Positions 37,508 through 47,508 of a stretch of 64,000 nt of DNA are shown here, in pieces. Position numbers and translations under genes: made by a program. The stretch is from Burkholderiaceae bacterium (GTDB lineage Bacteria; Pseudomonadota; Gammaproteobacteria; Burkholderiales; Burkholderiaceae_C): assembly GCA_026125795.1 (NCBI GenBank), contig JAHCKM010000004.1, positions 62,001 to 126,000 of the forward strand. Reading direction: 5' to 3'. Position 1 is the first letter of the stretch; each line of letters opens with the position of its first letter. The notes beneath the pieces were generated by a model. It saw only the letters and a list, made by a program, of their open reading frames with translations. It was not told where the DNA came from and ran no database searches.

Positions 37508-37936
37508 TCAGATCTGCAGCGCGCGCGGCTGCTGGGCGGTGTGCGGGTGCGATGCGCCACCATACACCTTGAGTTTCTTGATCATTGCGTAGCCGAGCGG
37601 ACCCTTGGGCAGCATGCCCTTGACGGCCTTCTGCAGCGCCCGCTCCGGGTGCTTGGCCTGCAGGTCCTTGAACTTCACCGAGGTGATGCCGCCCGGGTAA
37701 CCCGAATGGCGGTGGTACATCTTTTGCTCGGACTTGTTGCCGGTGACGCGGATCTTGGACGCGTTGACGACGATGATGAAATCGCCGGTGTCGACGTGAG
37801 GCGTGTAGATGGCCTTGTGCTTGCCGCGCAGTCGGTGTGCCACTTCGCTGGCGACACGTCCGAGCACCTTGTCGGTGGCATCGAGCACAAACCACTCGTG
37901 CTTCACTTCGGCCGGCTTGGCGCTGAAGGTCTTCAT
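37508..37936 (-). CDS. rplM: 50S ribosomal protein L13
   Basis: 142 residues with the canonical start [20 protein letters not shown] and motifs [11 protein letters not shown] and MLPKGPLG. The frame is open upstream, but ATG 37936 is the conserved start. Together with rpsI it forms a two-gene operon. A 249-base upstream region contains a promoter and a leader that may carry autoregulatory structure; none is recognised with certainty. Confidence 0.98.
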   Translation of the reverse strand: MKTFSAKPAEVKHEWFVLDATDKVLGRVASEVAHRLRGKHKAIYTPHVDTGDFIIVVNASKIRVTGNKSEQKMYHRHSGYPGGITSVKFKDLQAKHPERALQKAVKGMLPKGPLGYAMIKKLKVYGGASHPHTAQQPRALQI

Positions 37937-38082
37937 GAGGGCTCTTTCGCTGGGTGCGCGCCGCCTGCGCGCGGATGGGATGCGCTGGAACTTCGGCCGG
38001 AACTCGGGGCGCTGCTTGTGGTTGCAGCCTCCCGTGATCCTTGTGCAGCCTGAAATGTCAGCGCTGGCGGGAAAAGCCGCGC

Positions 38083-38088
38083 AGTATA
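38083..38088 (-). promoter_or_regulatory. -10 element of the rplM-rpsI promoter
   Basis: On the minus strand GGCTATACTGCGCGG contains TATACT with a GC-rich discriminator, typical of ribosomal gene promoters in Burkholderiales. A consensus -35 is not evident. Transcription from here would give a leader of about 140 bases before rplM. Confidence 0.5.
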
Positions 38089-38185
38089 GCCGAGCCTGGC
38101 GGGTGCCCCGCGACGCGGCAATCCCGCTTGGCCGGTGAGCCCTTTGCTGCATTGCGGTAGGATGAGTCTAGGGTAAACCCTGATC

Positions 38186-38887
38186 ATGATCATCGAAGCC
38201 CCTCCGATCCCTGCCCCGGTTCAGCCGTCCCGGCCAACGCCGCCGCCACGCCCTCCGGCCACCTGGGTGCCGATCCGGTCGTTGGCGGCGCGCCACCGCG
38301 ACCGCATCCTCTCCCACCTGCTCGAGCTGCCAGCACACGACCGGTATCTGCGCTTTGGCTTTGCCGCATCGGACGCGCAGATGGCCGAGTACGTCCAGCG
38401 TCTGGACTTCGACCGCGACGAGGTCCTGGGCATCTTCAACCGGAGGCTGCGTCTGTTGGCGATGGCGCACCTGGCCTATCTCGCCCCAGAGCCGGGGCAG
38501 GCCGAACACCGCGCAGAGTTCGGCGTATCGGTCGCCGCCAACGCGCGCGGACGCGGGTACGGCAGTCGCCTGTTCGATCTGGCCGTGCTGCATGCTCGCA
38601 ACCGCGGGGTGCGCACGTTGCTGATCTACGCGCTGCGCGAAAACACGCCGATGCTGCGCATCGCCCACAATGCCGGCGCGCAAGTGGTGCGCGAGGGCAG
38701 CGAGGCGCAGGCCGTACTGAAGCTGCCGGCCGATTCCATGGCTTCGCATGTCGAGCAGTTGGTGGAGACCAACGCCGCCGAATGGGACTACCGCCTCAAG
38801 CTGCAGGCCCGCCGGATCGAACGGCTGCGCCAGACCTTGTTGCAGATCGGCGCGCAAACCGACGCGCCGCAAGATCCGCCCTCCTGA
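38186..38887 (+). CDS. GNAT family N-acetyltransferase
   Basis: 233 residues. A Pro-rich N-terminus (about 6-25) precedes a GNAT core with the acetyl-CoA loop VAANARGRGYGSRLFDLAV (near 118-135) and the following HARNRGVRTLLIYALREN. The C-terminal 50 residues are helical and charged. The substrate is unknown. A small palindrome, AGGGT-AA-ACCCT (38170-38181), overlaps the region just before the ATG and may be part of the promoter or a regulator site. Confidence 0.83.
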   Translation: MIIEAPPIPAPVQPSRPTPPPRPPATWVPIRSLAARHRDRILSHLLELPAHDRYLRFGFAASDAQMAEYVQRLDFDRDEVLGIFNRRLRLLAMAHLAYLAPEPGQAEHRAEFGVSVAANARGRGYGSRLFDLAVLHARNRGVRTLLIYALRENTPMLRIAHNAGAQVVREGSEAQAVLKLPADSMASHVEQLVETNAAEWDYRLKLQARRIERLRQTLLQIGAQTDAPQDPPS

Positions 38888-38969
38888 AGAGAGTCCCGGA
38901 TCCCGATCGCTGCCGCCCGCAAGCGAAGGGACCGTGCGCCTCCCGGCACCGGTTAACATCGCGCACAAC

Positions 38970-39779
38970 ATGCAGCAGACGCTCCCGTGGATCGTGGCCC
39001 TCGTGGCCGTGGCGGTACTGGCCCCGGCGGTGGTGTGGCTTGCATTGCGACCCCGCGTGCCCAAGGCGACGCCATTGCCCGCGGAGTGGAACCTCTCGGC
39101 GCGCCCGGTGTTCAGCACCGATGAGCGCCGTGTGTACCGCCAGCTGCGCGAGGCCTTGCCGCACCACATCGTGCTGTCCAAGCTGCCGTTGGTGCGCTTC
39201 TGCCAACCCACCGATCCGCAGGAAGTGCGCTTCTGGTACGAGTTGCTCGGTGCCATTCACGTCACGTTCGCGGTGTGCAGCGCCAACGGTCGCGTGCTGG
39301 CGGCCATCGACCTCGACACCGATCGCGGCAACTCGCGCCGCGTGATGCAGATCAAGCAGGCGGTGTTGGCGGCCTGCCGCGTGCGCTACCTGCGCTGCCC
39401 GGTCGATCACCTGCCGTCGATTCCCGAGCTGCAGCTGTTGGTACCGCAAAGCGCCGCCGCGTCGCGCGGACCGCAGCCGGCCGCGCCGCCGGCGCACCCG
39501 CGCCGCGAAGTGGCCACGGTCACGGCATCGAGCCGGCGGCGCGACCGCGCCACGCTGTGGCAGGACTCCAACTTCTTCCAGGACTCGTTCTTCGCGCCGG
39601 ACAACCGCGGCGAGTCGAGTTCCGGCACGAGCGAGTTCGGCGCCCTGGGCGGCAACGAGCGCCCTGGGCTTGAAGTGCACGAGGGTCCGCCCACCGAGCC
39701 GCCGACCGAGCCACCACCCGACGGCGGCGCCGTGGTGATCGAGCCGCAGCGTTTGTCGTCCACCCCGACGCGCCACTGA
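38970..39779 (+). CDS. DUF2726 domain membrane protein
   Basis: 269 residues from ATG 38970. One N-terminal transmembrane helix (WIVALVAVAVLAPAVVWLAL) is followed by a DUF2726 domain (FSTDERRVYRQLREALP to AACRVRYLRCPVD), a fold related to nuclease-like and topoisomerase-primase-associated domains. The C-terminal 100 residues are low-complexity Pro/Glu/Gly. Function unknown. It lies 82 bases after the GNAT gene and 18 before srkA, so possibly one transcript. Confidence 0.75.
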   Translation: MQQTLPWIVALVAVAVLAPAVVWLALRPRVPKATPLPAEWNLSARPVFSTDERRVYRQLREALPHHIVLSKLPLVRFCQPTDPQEVRFWYELLGAIHVTFAVCSANGRVLAAIDLDTDRGNSRRVMQIKQAVLAACRVRYLRCPVDHLPSIPELQLLVPQSAAASRGPQPAAPPAHPRREVATVTASSRRRDRATLWQDSNFFQDSFFAPDNRGESSSGTSEFGALGGNERPGLEVHEGPPTEPPTEPPPDGGAVVIEPQRLSSTPTRH

Positions 39780-39797
39780 GCCGCCGCGCATCGAACG

Positions 39798-40841
39798 ATG
39801 CGCCACACGCCGACCCACCCGTACGAGCGACTGACGCCGCAGTGCGTGCTCGATGCGCTGCAGAGCGTCGGCCAGCGCGGCGATGGGCGCATCCTGCAGC
39901 TCAACTCGTACGAGAACCGCGTGTTCCAGGTGATGCTGGAAGACGGCTCCGCGGTGGTGGCCAAGTTCTACCGGCCGGCGCGCTGGAGCGATGAACAGAT
40001 CCTCGAGGAGCATCGCTTCGCGCTGCAGCTTGGAGCAGCCGAGATCCCGGTGATCGCACCGCTGGAGCTGCGGCCCGACGCCGATGGGCCGATCGATGCG
40101 ATGCGCACCCTCGGTGACCCGCCCACGCTGGCTGTCTGGACCGACGAGGACACCGCGTTTCGCCTCGCGGTGTATCCCCGGCGCTCGGGTCACGGCCCCG
40201 AGCTCGACGATCCGTCGGTGCTGCAGTGGCTCGGCCGCTTCGTCGGACGATTGCATGCGGTGGGCGCGGCCGAGGCGTTTGGCGCGCGCCGCCGCATCGA
40301 TGCGCAGACCTACGGTCACCGGGCACTGCAAGCGCTGCTTCAGGGCGACGCGATCCCGCGGCAACAGGCGGACGTGTTCGAAGCCACGGCACGGCGGGCG
40401 CTCACCGAAGTCGAGCGCGCCTACGCAGCGGCCGGTGAACTCGCCACGCTGCGGCTGCACGGCGACTTCCATCCGGGCAACATCCTTTGGCGCGACGAAG
40501 GTCCGCACATCGTCGACCTCGACGATTGCTGCAGCGGCCCGGCAGTGCAGGACCTGTGGATGTTGCTGTCGGGATCGCAGGAATCGATGCGTGCACAGCT
40601 CGCGCACGTGCTCGAAGGCTATCGCGCATTCATGCGCTTCGATACGCGCGAGCTGGCGCTGATCGAACCGCTGCGCACGCTGCGCATGCTGCACCACAGC
40701 GCCTGGCTGGCCGAGCGCTGGAGCGACCCGGCGTTCCCGGCGGCGTTTCCGTGGTTCGGCAGCGCGGCCTATTGGTCACAGCAGACCGAGGCGCTGCGCG
40801 AACAGATCCAAGCGATGCAGCAGGCGCCGCTGGCGCCCTGA
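39798..40841 (+). CDS. srkA: stress response serine/threonine kinase SrkA (YihE/RdoA)
   Basis: 347 residues of the aminoglycoside-phosphotransferase-like kinase fold. The catalytic loop LHGDFHPGNILWRD (near 218) and metal-binding VDLDDCCSGP are intact, and ILQLNSYENRVFQV is the SrkA N-lobe signature. In E. coli SrkA counters MazF-linked death and envelope stress and is tied to Cpx. It is convergent with htpG with 10 bases between stops. Confidence 0.92.
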   Translation: MRHTPTHPYERLTPQCVLDALQSVGQRGDGRILQLNSYENRVFQVMLEDGSAVVAKFYRPARWSDEQILEEHRFALQLGAAEIPVIAPLELRPDADGPIDAMRTLGDPPTLAVWTDEDTAFRLAVYPRRSGHGPELDDPSVLQWLGRFVGRLHAVGAAEAFGARRRIDAQTYGHRALQALLQGDAIPRQQADVFEATARRALTEVERAYAAAGELATLRLHGDFHPGNILWRDEGPHIVDLDDCCSGPAVQDLWMLLSGSQESMRAQLAHVLEGYRAFMRFDTRELALIEPLRTLRMLHHSAWLAERWSDPAFPAAFPWFGSAAYWSQQTEALREQIQAMQQAPLAP

Positions 40842-40851
40842 CTCGCGCGCG

Positions 40852-42744
40852 TCAGGCCGGCGGCGCCGCCAACAGCCGCGTCACCCGCTGCACGTAGTCG
40901 GCCGGGTTCTCCAACTGGCCGCCCTCGGCCAGCCAGGCCTGATCGAACACGATCTGGGCCAGATCGTCGAACTGCGCGCCGTCGCCTTGCAGCCGCTGGA
41001 TCAAGGCATGCTGCGGATTGATCTCCAGGATCGGCTTGGCCTTGGGTGCATCTTGCCCGGCCTGTTTCAGCAGGCGCGACAGGTGGGCACTCATGTCGCC
41101 TTCTTCGACGACCAGGCATGCCGGCGAGTCGACCAGACGCGTCGTCACGCGCACGTCCTTGGCGCGCTCCTTCAGGCTGGTCTTCAGGCGTTCGAGCAAC
41201 GGCTTGAACTGCTCGGCCGCGGCATCGGCCTGCTTCTTCTCCTCCTCGTCCTGCAGCTTGCCGAGATCGACCGCGCCCTTGGCGACGCTCTGCAGCGCAT
41301 GGCCCTCGAACTCGTACAGGTGCGACAGCATCCACTCGTCGACGCGGTCCGTCAGCAGCAGCACCTCGACGCCTTTCTTGCGAAAGATCTCGAGCTGCGG
41401 GCTCGACTTGGCCGCCGCAAGGCTGTCGGCCGTGATGTAGTAGATCGGCTCCTGGCCTTCCTTCATGCGCTTGACGTAGTCGGCGAACGACACGCCCTCG
41501 TCGGCCTGGGTGGAGGCGAAGCGCAGCAGCTTGGCCAGCCGCTCGCGGTTGGCGAAGTCCTCGCCGATCCCCTCCTTGATCACCGCGCCGAACTCGTTCC
41601 AGAAGCACTGGTACTTGGCCTTGTCATCGGCGCTGTCGCTGTCGGCCAGCGACTCCAGCATAGACAGCACGCGCTTGGTGCTGCCCTCGCGGATCGCCTT
41701 CACGTCGCGACTCTCCTGCAGCAGCTCGCGGCTCACGTTGAGCGGCAAGTCGCTCGAATCGATCACGCCCTTGACGAAGCGCAGGTACACCGGCATCAGC
41801 GCCTCGGCGTCGTCCATGATGAAGACGCGCTTCACGTACAGCTTGACGCCGCCGCGCTTGTCGCGGTTCCACAAGTCGAACGGCGCCTTGGCGGGGATGT
41901 AGAGCAGCTGCGTGTATTCGCTGCGCCCCTCGACCCGGTTGTGCGTGTAGGCGAGCGGCGGCTCGGCGTCGAACGCGATCTGCTTGTAGAACTCCTGGTA
42001 CTGCGCGTCGGTGATGTCGCCCTTGGGACGGGTCCACAGCGCGGCGGCCTTGTTGACGGTCTCCCACTCGTCGGTGAGCACCTGCTCCTTCTTCTCCTCG
42101 TCCCACTTCTCCTTGCGCATCAGGATCGGCAGCGAGATGTGGTCGGAGTAGCGCGAGATGATCGACTTCAGCTTCCAGGGCCGCAGGAAATCCTCCTCGC
42201 CGTCACGCAGGTGCAGCGTCACGTCGGTGCCGCGCGTCGGTTTGTCGATCGCCTCGACCTCGAAGTCGCCGACGCCTTCGCTGCTCCAGCGCACGCCCTG
42301 ATCGGCCGGCAGCCCCGCGCGGCGCGTTTCCACGGTGATGCGGTCGGCCACGATGAAGCCGGAATAGAAGCCGACGCCGAACTGGCCGATCAGGTTGGCG
42401 TCCTTTTTCTGGTCGCCCTCGAGCTTGGCCATGAACTCGCGCGTGCCGCTCTTTGCGATCGTGCCCAGGTGCTCGATCGCCTCGTCCCGGCTCATGCCGA
42501 TGCCGTTGTCGCGGATCGTCAGCGTCTTGGCCTGGGCGTCGAACAACACGCGCACCTCGAGGTTGGGCGCATCCTCGTACAGCGCGGCGTTGTCCAGCGC
42601 CTCGAAGCGCAGCTTGTCGCAGGCATCCGACGCGTTGGAGACCAGCTCGCGCAGAAAGATCTCCTTGTTGGAGTACAGCGAGTGCGTGACCAGGTGCAGG
42701 ATCTGCTTGACCTCGGCCTGGAAGGAATGGGTTTGTTTGCTCAT
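40852..42744 (-). CDS. htpG: molecular chaperone HtpG (Hsp90)
   Basis: 630 residues, the usual length. The N-terminal GHKL ATPase has [16 protein letters not shown] (about 32-47), DNGIGM, and [11 protein letters not shown]. The middle domain includes [13 protein letters not shown], and the C-terminal dimerisation domain ends in a short Ala/Pro tail. The ATG at 42744 gives [16 protein letters not shown]; the frame is open upstream but lacks family similarity. A sigma-32 promoter lies 40-67 bases upstream, so it should be heat induced. Confidence 0.97.
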   Translation of the reverse strand: MSKQTHSFQAEVKQILHLVTHSLYSNKEIFLRELVSNASDACDKLRFEALDNAALYEDAPNLEVRVLFDAQAKTLTIRDNGIGMSRDEAIEHLGTIAKSGTREFMAKLEGDQKKDANLIGQFGVGFYSGFIVADRITVETRRAGLPADQGVRWSSEGVGDFEVEAIDKPTRGTDVTLHLRDGEEDFLRPWKLKSIISRYSDHISLPILMRKEKWDEEKKEQVLTDEWETVNKAAALWTRPKGDITDAQYQEFYKQIAFDAEPPLAYTHNRVEGRSEYTQLLYIPAKAPFDLWNRDKRGGVKLYVKRVFIMDDAEALMPVYLRFVKGVIDSSDLPLNVSRELLQESRDVKAIREGSTKRVLSMLESLADSDSADDKAKYQCFWNEFGAVIKEGIGEDFANRERLAKLLRFASTQADEGVSFADYVKRMKEGQEPIYYITADSLAAAKSSPQLEIFRKKGVEVLLLTDRVDEWMLSHLYEFEGHALQSVAKGAVDLGKLQDEEEKKQADAAAEQFKPLLERLKTSLKERAKDVRVTTRLVDSPACLVVEEGDMSAHLSRLLKQAGQDAPKAKPILEINPQHALIQRLQGDGAQFDDLAQIVFDQAWLAEGGQLENPADYVQRVTRLLAAPPA

Positions 42745-42783
42745 GTCGGCTACAAAGCGGGTTGGGAACGTTCGCGCGCGAGC

Positions 42784-42811
42784 ATGTGGGGCCGGCCCCA
42801 CAGGCTTCAAG
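42784..42811 (-). promoter_or_regulatory. sigma-32 heat-shock promoter of htpG overlapping a 16-bp palindrome
   Basis: On the minus strand CTTGAAG (42805-42811) is followed after 13 bases by CCCCACAT (42784-42791). This matches the sigma-32 consensus CTTGAAA-N13/14-CCCCATnT closely. The spacer and -10 contain a perfect palindrome, GTGGGGCCGGCCCCAC (42786-42801), an additional feature that could bind a repressor or form a hairpin at the transcript start. Confidence 0.82.
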
Positions 42812-42920
42812 GGCAAGGCCCCAAACCGCCCGGCGCGGGCGAAGTTTGACTCGCTTCTGCGGCGTGTCTTGTGCAAGATGCCGGCGCCTTCATCCGAGAC
42901 CACCAGCCACACCACCTCGC

Positions 42921-44174
42921 ATGCCACCTGTGGCCCAACAGATCGCCGACTGGTTTGGCACGCTGCTGCGCGGCCCATTGGCGGGTCTGCGCGGGGCCGA
43001 CCCGGTGCTGGGCCTGGCCGTGATGGTGCTGGCCGCGCTGGTGGTGGCCAGCGTGCTCAACCGGCGGCTGCGCCTGCCGCGGCTGCTGGGCTACCTGTTG
43101 GTGGGCGCGCTGGCCAGCCCGGCATTGCTCGACCTGCTGGAGCGCACCGACCTCGATCCGTGGAAGCCGCTGATCGACCTGGCGGTGGCGGCGCTGGTGT
43201 TCGAGCTCGGCACCCGGTTGCGGCCGCGCTGGCTGCTCGACAACCCCTGGCTCGCCGCCAGCAGCGTGCTGGAGGCGGCCGCCGCGGCCGCCGCCGTGGG
43301 GCTGGCGCTGGTGCTGCTCGGTGCGCCTGCGGCGAGCGCGGCAGCGGCCGCCGCGCTCGCGGCTGCCACCTCGCCGGTGATCACGATGGCTGCGCTGCTC
43401 GAGGCACGGCCGCGCGGCCAGGTGGCCGAGCGCCTGCTGATGCTGAGCGCGATCAACAGCGTGCTTGCGGTTCTGGCGATCAAGCTCTGGCCGGTGCTCG
43501 CGCAGGGTGTCAGCGCGAGCGACTCTCTGGCTTTGTTGGGCAACGCCAGCGCGGTGATCTTCGGCTCGCTGCTGGTCGGTCTGGCGTGCGGCGTGCTGCT
43601 CGACCGCCTGGCGCTGCTGCACCAGGATCTGGCGACCATGCCGGTACTGCAGCTAGCCCTGGTCATTCTTGCCGCATTGTTGGCGGTGGCGTGGGGGCTG
43701 TCGCCGTTCATGACGCTGCTGGTGGCGGGCATGACGGCACGCTCACGCATGCGCCACCGGCTCACGGTGGAGCCCTACCTCGGCAGCGCAGGTGCGGCGT
43801 TGACGGTGATGCTGTTCGTCAGCTTCGGCGTGTTGTCGACCGTCACCGACCTGCTCAACCTGCTGCCGTGGGTGCTGGCGATCATCGTGGCGCGGCTGAT
43901 CGGCAAAGGGCTCGCGATCTTCGCCACGGCGCGCCCCAGCGGGCTGTCGTGGCGCCAGGCCGCCGCGCTGACGCTGGCGCTGCAGCCGATGAGCAGCCTG
44001 TCGGTGCTGCTGGTGGCCGACTCCTTCGGCTGGCGCACGCAGCTGCCCGGCGCCGACGCCAACGTGATCCAGGCGCTGCTGGTGGCCACGACGCTGATGC
44101 AGCTGAGCGGGCCGCTGTGGACGCTGCTGCCGCTGAAACACGTCGTGCGCGAGGCCGACGAAACGCAGAGCTGA
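42921..44174 (+). CDS. cation:proton antiporter (CPA2/KefB-like membrane domain)
   Basis: 417 residues with about 11-12 transmembrane helices. Family features: [15 protein letters not shown] near 50-65, the half-helix [18 protein letters not shown] near 155-170, and a charged pair in the second half ([16 protein letters not shown]). It lacks the cytoplasmic RCK/TrkA domain found in KefB/KefC, so it is a short CPA2 exchanger, for Na+/H+ or K+/H+. The start ATG 42921 sits close to the divergent htpG promoter. Confidence 0.85.
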   Translation: MPPVAQQIADWFGTLLRGPLAGLRGADPVLGLAVMVLAALVVASVLNRRLRLPRLLGYLLVGALASPALLDLLERTDLDPWKPLIDLAVAALVFELGTRLRPRWLLDNPWLAASSVLEAAAAAAAVGLALVLLGAPAASAAAAAALAAATSPVITMAALLEARPRGQVAERLLMLSAINSVLAVLAIKLWPVLAQGVSASDSLALLGNASAVIFGSLLVGLACGVLLDRLALLHQDLATMPVLQLALVILAALLAVAWGLSPFMTLLVAGMTARSRMRHRLTVEPYLGSAGAALTVMLFVSFGVLSTVTDLLNLLPWVLAIIVARLIGKGLAIFATARPSGLSWRQAAALTLALQPMSSLSVLLVADSFGWRTQLPGADANVIQALLVATTLMQLSGPLWTLLPLKHVVREADETQS

Positions 44175-44232
44175 CGGATGAAGCCCCCACGCTCACTTTC
44201 TTGGCGCCTTCGGGCGGCCGGGCACCGCTGAC

Positions 44233-45348
44233 ATGGCACTCGAGCCCTTCACCGCCTCGCAACCGCTGACCCTGGGCGTCGAGCTCGAGCTGCAGCTCGT
44301 CGACACGCACGACTTCGACCTGACGCCGCGCGCCGAAGACCTGCTGCGCGAACTCGCCGGCCACAGCGGCAATTGGGACGTGAAGCCCGAGATCACGCGC
44401 AGCATGATCGAGATCGGCACGTCGATCCAGCGTTCGTTCGTGCCGCTGCGCGACGAGCTGCACGACCTGCGCAGCCAGATGTCGCGCGCCGCGCGCAAGC
44501 TCAACATCGCCATCTCCGGCGGCGGCACGCACGCCTACCAGCACTGGCGCGCGCAGCGCATCTTCCCGACCGAGCGCTTCCACTACATCAGCGAGCTGTA
44601 CGGCTACCTCGCCAAGCAGTTCACCGTGTTCGGCCAGCACGTGCACGTGGGCGTCCCCAACGGCGACGAAGCGCTGTGGCTGCTGCACGCGTTGTCGCGC
44701 TACGTGCCGCACTTCATCGCGCTGGCCGCGTCGTCGCCCTACGTGCAGGGCGAGGACACGGGCTTTCACTCGGCGCGCCTCAATTCGGTGTTTGCGTTTC
44801 CGCTGTCGGGACGTGCGCCGTTCGTGCTCACCTGGGAGGGCTTCGGCCAGTTCTTCGACAAGATGACGAGCACCGGCGTCGTTCAGTCGATGAAGGACTT
44901 CTACTGGGACATCCGGCCCAAACCCGAATTCGGCACCATCGAGCTGCGCGTGTGCGACACGCCGCTGCAGGTGGACAAGGCGGCGGCGCTCGCGTGTTAC
45001 CTGCAAAGCCTGTGCCGCCACCTGCGCGAAGAGCGCCCGTTCGAGCCGGTGGAGGACGACTACCTCGTCTACACCTTCAATCGCTTCCAGGCCTGCCGCT
45101 TCGGCCTGGACGGCGATCTCGTCGACCCCAAGACCAAGCAACGCAGCAAGCTGCGCGACGACATCATCCGCACGCTGGCGCGCATCGAGCCGCACGCGCT
45201 CGACCTGCAGGCGCTGGACGCCTGCAACCTGATCCGCGAGTCGCTGAGCGAGGGCAACGACGCCACCTGGCTGCGCAGCATCCGCCGAGGTGAGGTGCCG
45301 ATGCCGGCGGTCGTCGAGGCCGCTGCGGCACGGTGGATGCAAGCCTGA
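44233..45348 (+). CDS. YbdK family carboxylate-amine ligase (glutamate-cysteine ligase 2-like)
   Basis: 371 residues. The N-terminal LTLGVELELQLVD and the metal-binding TRSMIEIGTSIQ and SGGGTHAYQHW motifs match YbdK. YbdK has weak gamma-glutamylcysteine synthetase activity in vitro; the true substrate is unsettled. It is convergent with kynA with 7 bases between stops. Confidence 0.88.
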   Translation: MALEPFTASQPLTLGVELELQLVDTHDFDLTPRAEDLLRELAGHSGNWDVKPEITRSMIEIGTSIQRSFVPLRDELHDLRSQMSRAARKLNIAISGGGTHAYQHWRAQRIFPTERFHYISELYGYLAKQFTVFGQHVHVGVPNGDEALWLLHALSRYVPHFIALAASSPYVQGEDTGFHSARLNSVFAFPLSGRAPFVLTWEGFGQFFDKMTSTGVVQSMKDFYWDIRPKPEFGTIELRVCDTPLQVDKAAALACYLQSLCRHLREERPFEPVEDDYLVYTFNRFQACRFGLDGDLVDPKTKQRSKLRDDIIRTLARIEPHALDLQALDACNLIRESLSEGNDATWLRSIRRGEVPMPAVVEAAAARWMQA

Positions 45349-45355
45349 GCCGCCG

Positions 45356-46171
45356 TCACAGCTCCGTGCGGATGCGCCACAGCTCCGGGAACAGCGTCAC
45401 GTCGAGCATCTTGCGCAGATAGGCCACGCCGCTGGTGCCGCCGGTGCCACGCTTGAAGCCGATCACGCGCTCGACCGTCGTCACGTGGCGGAAGCGCCAG
45501 AGCCGGAACGCGTCTTCCAGGTCAACCAGCTCCTCGCCGAGCTGGTACAGATCCCACTGCGCCTGCGGGTTGCGGTACACGGTCAGCCAGGCCTGGTCGA
45601 CCTGCGAATCGGCCGTGTAGGGTTGCGTCCAGTCGCGCTCCAGGTGGCCGGCCGGCACGGCCAGGCCGCGGCGGTTCAACAGGCGCAGCGCTTCGTCGTA
45701 CAGCGATGGCGCGTGCAGCGCCGCCTGCACGACCGCCAGCCGCTCCGGCGCGTGCGCGTGCTGCTTGACCATGGCCGCGTTCTTGTTGCCGAGCATGAAC
45801 TCGATGCAGCGGTATTGCCAGCTTTGAAAGCCGCTGCCCGATCCCAGGTACGGCCGGATCGCCGAATACTCCGGCGGTGTCATCGTACCCAGCACATCCC
45901 ACGCATGCACGAGCTGCTCCATGATGCGGCTGACGCGGGCCAGCATCTTGAAGGCGGGCGCGAGGTCGTCGGCGGCGATCGATGCCACCGCGGCGCGCAG
46001 CTCGTGCAACATCAGCTTCATCCACAGCTCGCTGGTCTGGTGCTGCACGATGAACAGCATCTCGTTGTGGTCGGGCGACAACGGGTGCTGTGCCGCGAGC
46101 ACCGCATCGAGATGCAGGTAGTCGCCGTAGTTCATCTCGGCGTGCGCGCCGGCGGCGCTGTCGGTCGTCAT
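45356..46171 (-). CDS. kynA: tryptophan 2,3-dioxygenase
   Basis: 271 residues. A heme enzyme that opens the indole ring of tryptophan to N-formylkynurenine. Motifs: [39 protein letters not shown] (distal-side residues including the substrate-contact His and Arg region), [12 protein letters not shown] and [13 protein letters not shown]. The ATG at 46171 follows an AAGGAAC site. kynB and kynU are not adjacent. The divergent DMT transporter might export or import a pathway compound, but this is guesswork. Confidence 0.95.
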   Translation of the reverse strand: MTTDSAAGAHAEMNYGDYLHLDAVLAAQHPLSPDHNEMLFIVQHQTSELWMKLMLHELRAAVASIAADDLAPAFKMLARVSRIMEQLVHAWDVLGTMTPPEYSAIRPYLGSGSGFQSWQYRCIEFMLGNKNAAMVKQHAHAPERLAVVQAALHAPSLYDEALRLLNRRGLAVPAGHLERDWTQPYTADSQVDQAWLTVYRNPQAQWDLYQLGEELVDLEDAFRLWRFRHVTTVERVIGFKRGTGGTSGVAYLRKMLDVTLFPELWRIRTEL

Positions 46172-46254
46172 CGTTGTTCCTTGCAGGCGGCTCGCGTGCA
46201 GACCCCGTGCCTCACGTGCGCCGAGCCGCTTGCTATTCTCCCGCCTCCCGCCCG

Positions 46255-47211
46255 ATGGCTGCCGATCCCGCCTCACCCACGCACGCTGGCCACCGCTTGA
46301 TGCTGCACTGGCAGCGCGTGCGCGCCACCGTGCAAACGCGCACCGCGCACCTGGCGCCGACCACACGCGCGATGTTGTGGGCCGCCGGCGCGGGCTCGTT
46401 GTTCTCGCTGCTCAACGCGTTGATGCGCGAGCTGTCGCTGCACGTCGATCCGTTCCAGGCGCAGTTCCTGCGCTACTTGTGCGGCCTGCTGGTGCTGCTG
46501 CCGATCGTGCTGCATCGCGGCTTTGCCGCCTACCGGCCGCACAACGTCGGCGGCCAGTTCCTGCGCGGCGGTGCTCACACGCTGGGGCTCGCGTTGTGGT
46601 TCATCGCGCTGCCCAGGATCCCGCTGGCCGACATGACGGCCATCGGCTTCACCACGCCGATCTTCATCATGATCGGCGCGCGGCTCGCGTTCGGCGAACC
46701 GATGCGCTGGGAGCGCTGGATCGCCACGCTGGCCGGCCTGGCCGGCGTGCTGATCGTCGTCGGCCCGGCGCTGTCGGGCAGCGGCGGCGTGTTCCACCTC
46801 GTGATGCTGGCCTCGGCGCCGGTGTTCGCGGCATCGTTCCTGATCACCAAGGCCCTGACGCGTTACGAGACCACCGGCACGATCCTGGTCTGGCAGTCGA
46901 TCACCGTGGCCTGCTTGAGCCTGCCGCTGGCGCTGCTGCACTGGCAGGCGATCGGCGCCTGGCAATGGGCCGCCTTCATGCTGACGGGCGTGCTGGGCAG
47001 CGCAGGCCACTATTGCCTGACGCGCTCGTTCACACGCGCCGACATCTCGGCCACACAATCGGTGAAGTTCCTCGACCTCGTGTGGTCTGCCCTGCTCGGC
47101 TTCATCCTGTTCGCGGACGTGCCGACGCTCTCAACGTTGATCGGCGGCACGATCATCTGCGCCGGCACGGTGTGGTTGGCACGGCGCGAGTCGCACTCCA
47201 CGCGGAGCTAG
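46255..47211 (+). CDS. DMT superfamily (EamA) transporter
   Basis: 318 residues with a 40-residue soluble N-terminus and ten predicted helices in two EamA repeats. Recognisable elements: [52 protein letters not shown] in the first half and [27 protein letters not shown] in the second. Members export amino acids or metabolites; the substrate is unknown. It is divergent from kynA across 83 bases. Confidence 0.87.
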   Translation: MAADPASPTHAGHRLMLHWQRVRATVQTRTAHLAPTTRAMLWAAGAGSLFSLLNALMRELSLHVDPFQAQFLRYLCGLLVLLPIVLHRGFAAYRPHNVGGQFLRGGAHTLGLALWFIALPRIPLADMTAIGFTTPIFIMIGARLAFGEPMRWERWIATLAGLAGVLIVVGPALSGSGGVFHLVMLASAPVFAASFLITKALTRYETTGTILVWQSITVACLSLPLALLHWQAIGAWQWAAFMLTGVLGSAGHYCLTRSFTRADISATQSVKFLDLVWSALLGFILFADVPTLSTLIGGTIICAGTVWLARRESHSTRS

Positions 47212-47232
47212 GAACGTGTCACCAGGGGAGAC

Positions 47233-47275
47233 TTGGTGGCCTGGGGCGGAATCGAACCACCGACACGCGGATTTT
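47233..47275 (-). repeat. duplicated 3' half of the tRNA-Phe gene
   Basis: Forty-three bases are identical to the 3' half of the intact tRNA-Phe gene (positions 47359-47401 in that copy): the CCA end, acceptor 3' strand, T arm, variable loop and the 3' side of the anticodon stem. Identity stops inside the anticodon loop, the usual crossover point of tRNA-targeting integrases. It lies 126 bases downstream of the intact copy in the same orientation. Either a relic attachment site or a decayed second tRNA gene. Confidence 0.85.
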
Positions 47276-47316
47276 GGTTCCGACGTCACATCGCTTCGCG
47301 ATATGAGTCTCCACCG

Positions 47317-47335
47317 CAACGCGCAAGGCGCGTTG
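47317..47335. terminator. hairpin between tRNA-Phe and its partial copy
   Basis: CAACGCGC-AAG-GCGCGTTG is a perfect 8-bp stem with a 3-base loop, 25 bases downstream of the tRNA 3' end on the minus strand. It could end the tRNA transcript, though no T run follows. The next 14 bases toward the tRNA include TCAGTCCGC (47336-47344), which matches the anticodon stem of tRNA-Phe. Confidence 0.45.
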
Positions 47336-47359
47336 TCAGTCCGCGGACGATGAGCTGAT

Positions 47360-47435
<76 letters not shown>

Positions 47436-47475
47436 GGGTGCGCGGCAGCGAATGTTGCCGCGCGAAAGGAGCGCG

Positions 47476-47481
47476 ATTATA
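47476..47481 (-). promoter_or_regulatory. -10 element of the tRNA-Phe promoter
   Basis: A perfect TATAAT on the minus strand lies about 40 bases upstream of the tRNA 5' end. No good -35 is visible. The short leader would contain a perfect 8-bp hairpin, GCGCGGCA/TGCCGCGC (47440-47447 with 47456-47463), which may guide 5' processing by RNase P. Confidence 0.6.
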
Positions 47482-47483
47482 GC

Positions 47484-47503
47484 GGGGCGCTTCGACGCGC
47501 CCC
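47484..47503 (-). terminator. hairpin after ntrX
   Basis: GGGGCGC-N6-GCGCCCC, a 7-bp stem, lies 5 bases past the ntrX stop (at 47509) and directly upstream of the tRNA -10 element. It probably ends the rsmB-ntrYX transcript while occupying the -35 area of the tRNA promoter. There is no T tract. Confidence 0.5.
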
Positions 47504-47508
47504 GGGGT

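Noticed and set aside
37937-38082. L13 leader-type autoregulatory RNA upstream of rplM
   Set aside because: The leader is long enough, but I could not match a defined L13-leader structure by eye; a covariance model search would decide.
40987-42849. 620-codon open frame on the plus strand opposite htpG
   Set aside because: It is an antisense shadow of the highly conserved HtpG frame; composition is biased to Leu, Ala, Val, Asp as expected of the complement of high-GC codons, and there is no domain.
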